DNA of 64,000 nucleotides, taken from Corylus avellana (taxonomy: Eukaryota > Streptophyta > Magnoliopsida > Fagales > Betulaceae). Shown piece by piece: positions 59,780-64,000 of this stretch. A model generated the notes under the pieces. That model worked only from the letters and a program-made list of their open reading frames with translations, was not told the DNA's origin and did not search any database. Where the stretch lies: positions 7,838,254 to 7,902,253 of the forward strand of contig NC_081546.1 in assembly GCF_901000735.1 (NCBI RefSeq). Reading direction: 5' to 3'. The position numbers and the translations under genes were made by a program. Position 1 is the first letter of the stretch. Each line of letters starts with the position of its first letter.

Positions 59780-59882
59780 GTAAGGGAGGCGACAGAAGAG
59801 AGTGAGCACACATGGTTTTTCTTGCATGCTGGCTTTCATGCTTGAAGCTCTGCGTGCTTACCCTCTATCTGTCGCCCCACCA
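59780..59882 (+). ncRNA. MIR156: MIR156-family microRNA precursor
   Basis: The 5' arm contains CGACAGAAGAGAGTGAGCAC (59790-59809), identical as I recall it to the miR156g form and differing from the common miR156 only by C for U at position 1. The 3' arm (about 59852-59875, 'gcgtgcttaccctctatctg' then 'tcgcc') pairs with it with one bulge and a few G-U or mismatched pairs. The loop side carries the MIR156-typical 'ACATGG..TTTCTTGCATG' and 'CATGCTTGAAGC'. Family members guide cleavage or repression of SPL (SBP-box) transcription factor mRNAs and hold plants in the juvenile phase. No protein-coding host gene overlaps; it is probably an independent RNA polymerase II transcript. Expression is not shown by the sequence. 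Confidence 0.92.
59790..59809 (+). ncRNA. Mature miR156-type sequence
   Basis: Twenty nucleotides on the 5' arm with the invariant GACAGAAGAGAGTGAGCAC core. The first base is C. Confidence 0.9.
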
Positions 59883-59911
59883 CCTCTCTCTTTCTCTTTC
59901 TCTCTCTGTGA

Positions 59912-59943
<32 letters not shown>

Positions 59944-61444
59944 AATGGTTGAGCTCATTTCAGATCCGTTATGTTTGATATATATGTCTTGCCCTAATTA
60001 TGTGGATCTGTGTGTGTGTGTGTGCAGAAGTGTCACTTTGTCAGTTATTTGCTTGGGTTCAGAACTAAAAATCAGTAACATCTGAATTCTTGGTCGTGTA
60101 CTATTTCTGTACTTTCATCAAAAACTGTTAAGGTTTTGACTTGTTTGGTTGGCATGTCATAACCATTTGAAGAACATCTATTCTTCTACAGTTTTGCTCT
60201 TTTTAAAATTTTCTTCTTTAAAATAAATGGACGTAGGGTGTCAAATATGACCTTTCAGGGTGAGTTTATGGACAGATGAAAAGAGAAAATGGGTAGCAGA
60301 GAAAGGAGAGTTTTTTAACTTTTTACTGTCTACAACTATGCGTGATGCCGTGGATATATGGATGGTTATAATATTTCTGATTGCAATATTATTGTTTTCT
60401 AAATTCCTAATCAGATGTGTCTTCCTCTTTTTCCCCCATCCCCATACTTTTTCTGTTCCTCTCTTAGTAATCAATGTGTGATGATAACAAGCCATGAAGA
60501 TGCAGAATTAATTCTTGGTGGTTCTCCAAGATCCAACCCACATGCTAATATAGGTGAGAACTCGCCGGCGAGGATAATTTTGTTTTATCCTTTGTCTTTT
60601 GCCTAATATTGTTTTTATAAGTAAAAATGGTTTGTCAACTAATCCTGAGTTAGTACAGTGTCTTTTGATATGCTGTTGATTTCTGCTGGAGCCTGAGAGA
60701 CTGTTTTTTTTTTTAATTTTTAATTTTTATTTTTTTGACTTGAGCATATCTCCTTGAAAATGTTTGTGAGAAGGTTCCTGTTCTGTTTGGTGTTGAGGAG
60801 TTTTGTAGCAGAATTAATCATTTTTTGTAGCTGATGGTCTTCCTGACGGTCTAAGGTTGTTGATTTTTTCTTGTAAGAATTTCTTTTGCTGTTATAGCTT
60901 GTGGTGATTTGATAATGTAGAGAATTGAGTACGGTTGTGAATATAGTGTATTAGGATGCTTGTTGCATCTGGTGTTCTAGCAAATTAATTCATTAAAAAA
61001 AAGGGTTTGTGAATGAAATTCATTTGTTCTCAATAGCTTGTAAAATACTGTTTAATGGGGTTTCAGAGTTTGTATGGACATTACTATAAGCATATATGTT
61101 TGCAGATTTTGGTTGCATTTTCTTATTACTTTTATGGTGTCTGGTTGGAATAATCTAAAACTATAACTATAAGCATTTTTGCATCAGAAGAAGATTGAGA
61201 TCTTGTGTGACAAAGCAAGGCAATTTTGTGCTTTTACATAATGAAGGACAAACCAAAGTTTCTTTATATATGTTAAATTGTGCTCATAATGTCCAAAATG
61301 ATAAAATTCTCATGACTCGTTTAATTATACTTTCTAAACTTTTTTGAGCTGGTTGTTGCCTATATAGTTTAAAAAGTTTCACCAATCATCACATCTTTTA
61401 ATAGTTTCAACCCTAAATTGTGAAAATTAGTATGAACAAATTGT
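59883..61444. other. Region downstream of MIR156, no coding gene seen
   Basis: CT-rich tract, (TA)n at about 59920-59942 and (GT)n at about 60008-60024, then AT-rich DNA. Part may belong to the primary miRNA transcript: a TAG-GTGAGA donor-like site near 60555 follows an exon-like stretch. No protein domain found in the short frames. Confidence 0.45.
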
Positions 61445-61820
61445 AGAAAACCAGTTTGTTCAGTTTCATTATTGTATAATAGTATTTCTACCTAATTTAC
61501 AATTGAACATATGATGTGCTTAAGTTTGAGTTTGATGTTCTCTCTCTCTCTCTCACAAACACACACATTCTTTTTGCCAAGTAGGTAACTTTGCCCTCCT
61601 GCAATCTCTTTGTATTGTTTAACCACTCCTTTTAAATTGTAAGATAATTTATGGGATGAATATATTTTTTGTTCGTGATTTCAGGCGTTGGATCCAAGCT
61701 GTTTTCCGCCTTTCAGATGATGTAAATTCTTCTTCCAGTATGGAAACAGCACTTAAAGAAAGAATTTCCTGGTAAAGAGTATATTCAGCCTAAAGTTGAT
61801 CAGGAGACTAAAGTTATGGT
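61445..61820 (+). pseudogene. Partial, rearranged copy of the double-methyltransferase gene
   Basis: Three pieces of 43671-49249 are joined. Intron 7 sequence (about 61450-61540, matching about 46535-46625) leads directly into the CT-rich start of intron 9 (about 46887-46930). Intron 11 end plus most of exon 12 follows (about 61600-61818, matching about 47905-48125). The acceptor and 'RRWIQAVFRLSDDVNSS' are kept, then a one-base insertion shifts the frame. Introns are retained, so this is a DNA-level copy, not a processed one. It ends abruptly at about 61818. Confidence 0.88.
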
Positions 61821-62690
61821 CCAATAAATCCAACCACTGGATCTACCTAAGCATCCTATGGTTTAGATCGAACGATCGTGACAGTCCTAAAATGAATGGT
61901 CAAATGCGCCATGAAGGTGCTACTAGCGCCCTATAACCCACGCACGCGTGTGTCCGTTCGGTGCTTCGCACCGTACTAGAGTATACACTAGTGTGTATAC
62001 ATCCAAGCTGTTTTTCTCTCTTTCCAATGTGGGGCTCTCTTTATTCAATGCTCTTTAAAATCTTTCATTTTAAAATATTCTCAAGACACAAAATAATACT
62101 TATAAATATTAATTTTGAAAATATTTTAACAATCCGTCACCATTTTCAAAATAAAAAAAAACTTGACTAGAATAGGAAAAGTCATACATAAATGAAGGTC
62201 TTGAGGACTTGAACCTTCACTTAGTGATAGTATGTTAAAGCTAATAAGAATAACATGGTAGAAAAACTTTGAACCAGCTATCTTATTTGAGTAACTAGAC
62301 ATACGTCATACATAATTTATCTTCTCCTTGGGTATTTCTTTTTAAGCCTACACGTGGATTGGCTTTGTGTTTATATCGATCCCCGTTTCATGAGCGCTTT
62401 AGAAACAAAATCTCAGTCTCATAGAAGGCTGCACCACCTTCGACACTCATATAGATAGCTCATTCGAAGTGCCCTGTTCCAAATACACTTCAACAATAAT
62501 ATATTATAAGCATATTAATCGCATAGCACACAACCTCTACTATAACATTACAGTCCAAGCACTGTTATGTTTTATTAGTTTAAAACTAAAACAATATGTG
62601 GTGCTTGCAACCACTACATATAGTGTATTTTAGCTCATTGAACTCAAGATCTTGCAATTTCAAGTGTTGAGTTGAGTTTCCACTATTGGT
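61821..62690 (-). mobile_element. Probable copia 3' LTR / 3' non-coding region
   Basis: This lies past the 3' end of the copia pol gene on the minus strand. It has features fitting an LTR (an 'aacaatccgtcacc' block near 62130, a palindromic 'gtatacactagtgtgtatac' near 61981), but I could not fix LTR ends or find a second LTR in the window. Confidence 0.4.
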
Positions 62691-64000
62691 GATCTAATGA
62701 CTTTAATGCCATCCCGTTTCATGTTTTTCACACCAAATCCCTTGCAAGTCCTTTAGTCAACGGATCTGCCAAGTTTTGAACAGATCTCACAAAATGAATG
62801 GTAATAACTCTATCAATGAGTAATTGTCTTACATAACCCTTCCATTAATAAATTCCTAAACCATTCAGCTTCTTTGCTACAAGAAGCCAATGCCACAAAC
62901 TCTGTTGCCATGGTAGAGTCTATAATAAGGGTATGTTTCTTAGAACCCTAGGAGATAGCTCCTCCACTAAGGATGAAAATCCACACACTAGTTGATTTGT
63001 GATCATTATTATCCGTGATCAAAGTAGCATCAGTATATCTTTCCAATACTGTAGGATGTCCACAGTACAAAATACCATAATCCATGGTCTTTTTTAAATA
63101 TTTGAGAATTCTGTGTACATCAATCCAACGACTATGATTATGGTTACTTGTATATCTACTAATTTTACCCACTACATATGCAATGTTAGGTCTAGTGCAT
63201 ATCATTACATACATCAAACAACCAATAACTCTAGCATATTCCAATTGATCTACAGCTCTACTAGTATTAGGATACAATTTCTTGCTAGCATCAAAAGGTG
63301 TAGTCATAGGTTTGCAATCAAATTGATTAAACCTTTTAAGAACCTTTTCAACATAATGAGATTGATTAAGAACTAATCCATTCTCATTTCTAATAATTCT
63401 AATACCAAGAATTACATCAGCAATACCCAAGTCTTTCATGTTAAAGCTGAAAGACAATAATTTTCTTAGTATTTTCAATGCTTTCATAATCAGTCTAAAA
63501 AATCAACATGTCATCAACATATAAACATATATATAATGACTCATTGATTTTTATAAAACTTGCTATATACGCACTTATCCGAATCATGAATTTTAAATCC
63601 ATTTGCAATCACAGCTTTATCAAACTTTTTATGCTACTATTTGGGAGCTTGTTTAAGACCATAAAGAGATTTAACCAATTTACAAACTTTTCGTTCTTGA
63701 TTAGGTAAAACAAATTAATCCCTTAGGTTGATGCATATAAATCTTTTCTTCAAGCTCACCATTTAAAAATGCAATTTTAACATCTATTTGATGAATTTCA
63801 AAATTATAAATAGATGCTAATGCAATTAACGTTCTAATGGTAGCAATCCTAGCAACATGAGCATAAGTATTAAAATAATCCAAACCTTCTTTTTGTTAAA
63901 AACCTTTAGCTACTAACCTTGCTTTAAATTTTTTTATGGTTCCATCTACCTTCTAAAAATCCATTTACAACCAATTGGAATGGAACCAGGGGGTAGGTCT
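62690..64000 (-). pseudogene. Ty1/copia polyprotein fragment (RT-RNase H), defective, runs off window
   Basis: Minus strand from the window edge: 'YFNTYAHVARIATIRTLIAL' and 'VDVKIAFLNGELEEKIYM' style RT start (63883-63701), then 'VKSLYGLKQAPK' followed by a stop (about 63650). YVDDML lies near 63520, and 62948-63487 is a long open stretch with 'MKDLGIADVILGIRI', 'GCLMYVMICTRPNIAYVVG' and RNase H start 'DA'. It continues below with 'STMATEFVALASCSKEAEW' and ends near 'LTKGLARDLV' (about 62750). In-frame stops and shifts at about 63715, 63640 and 63550 make it inactive. Integrase and gag would lie beyond 64000. Confidence 0.88.

Noticed and set aside
60241..60606. Overlapping short frames downstream of MIR156
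   Set aside because: No homology recognised; may be part of the primary miRNA transcript.

Overview
This window is nuclear DNA from a flowering plant, most likely a woody eudicot. The evidence is GT-AG introns, plant-specific protein families (a USP-coiled-coil receptor-like cytoplasmic kinase, a fused METTL2/METTL21-type methyltransferase, a short extensin-like protein), a MIR156 hairpin, and AT-rich intergenic DNA with Ty1/copia, Ty3/gypsy, TRIM, SINE, LINE and MITE remnants. The species cannot be named from the sequence. No operons, CRISPR arrays or prokaryotic features are present.

Layout: 1-7.5 kb is repeat-rich intergenic DNA with a decayed direct duplication and a 5'-truncated LINE on the minus strand. 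7.5-17.0 kb (minus) is a ten-exon CYP57/CWC27-type cyclophilin gene of 494 aa. 17.1-19.8 kb is intergenic, with SINEs, a fold-back element and an assembly gap. 19.8-27.5 kb (plus) is an eight-exon USP-kinase gene of 732 aa. Its 3.95-kb intron 6 carries a near-perfect 310-bp-arm palindrome built from gypsy LTR sequence plus an inverted pro-RT fragment. 28.5-42.6 kb (plus) holds a proline-rich wall-protein gene followed by COG8, and most of this block appears twice around a 100-N gap. 43.7-49.2 kb (plus) is a 13-exon gene for a double methyltransferase of 565 aa. 49.3-59.5 kb is intergenic with MITEs and a decayed copia element. About 59.78-59.88 kb (plus) is a MIR156-family precursor. At 61.4-61.8 kb is a broken partial copy of the methyltransferase gene. 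From 62.7 kb to the window end is a defective copia element (minus).

Two 100-N gaps (12132-12231 and 34834-34933) are flanked by long, nearly identical direct repeats whose ends coincide exactly with the gap. This is what two overlapping haplotype contigs look like when placed in tandem, so the second copies of cyclophilin exons 7-8, of the proline-rich gene and of COG8 exons 1-9 are probably assembly duplicates. A third 100-N gap (17641-17740) has more diverged flanking similarity.

The genes are unrelated housekeeping or regulatory functions: spliceosomal cyclophilin, signalling kinase, Golgi tethering, RNA/protein methylation, cell wall, and age-related miR156. The most interesting signals are the MIR156 locus, the intronic palindromic LTR with an inverted internal fragment, a duplicated decoy exon in the kinase gene, a TRIM family in introns of at least two and probably three genes (two copies with exact 5-bp target duplications), and the dispersed methyltransferase gene fragment.
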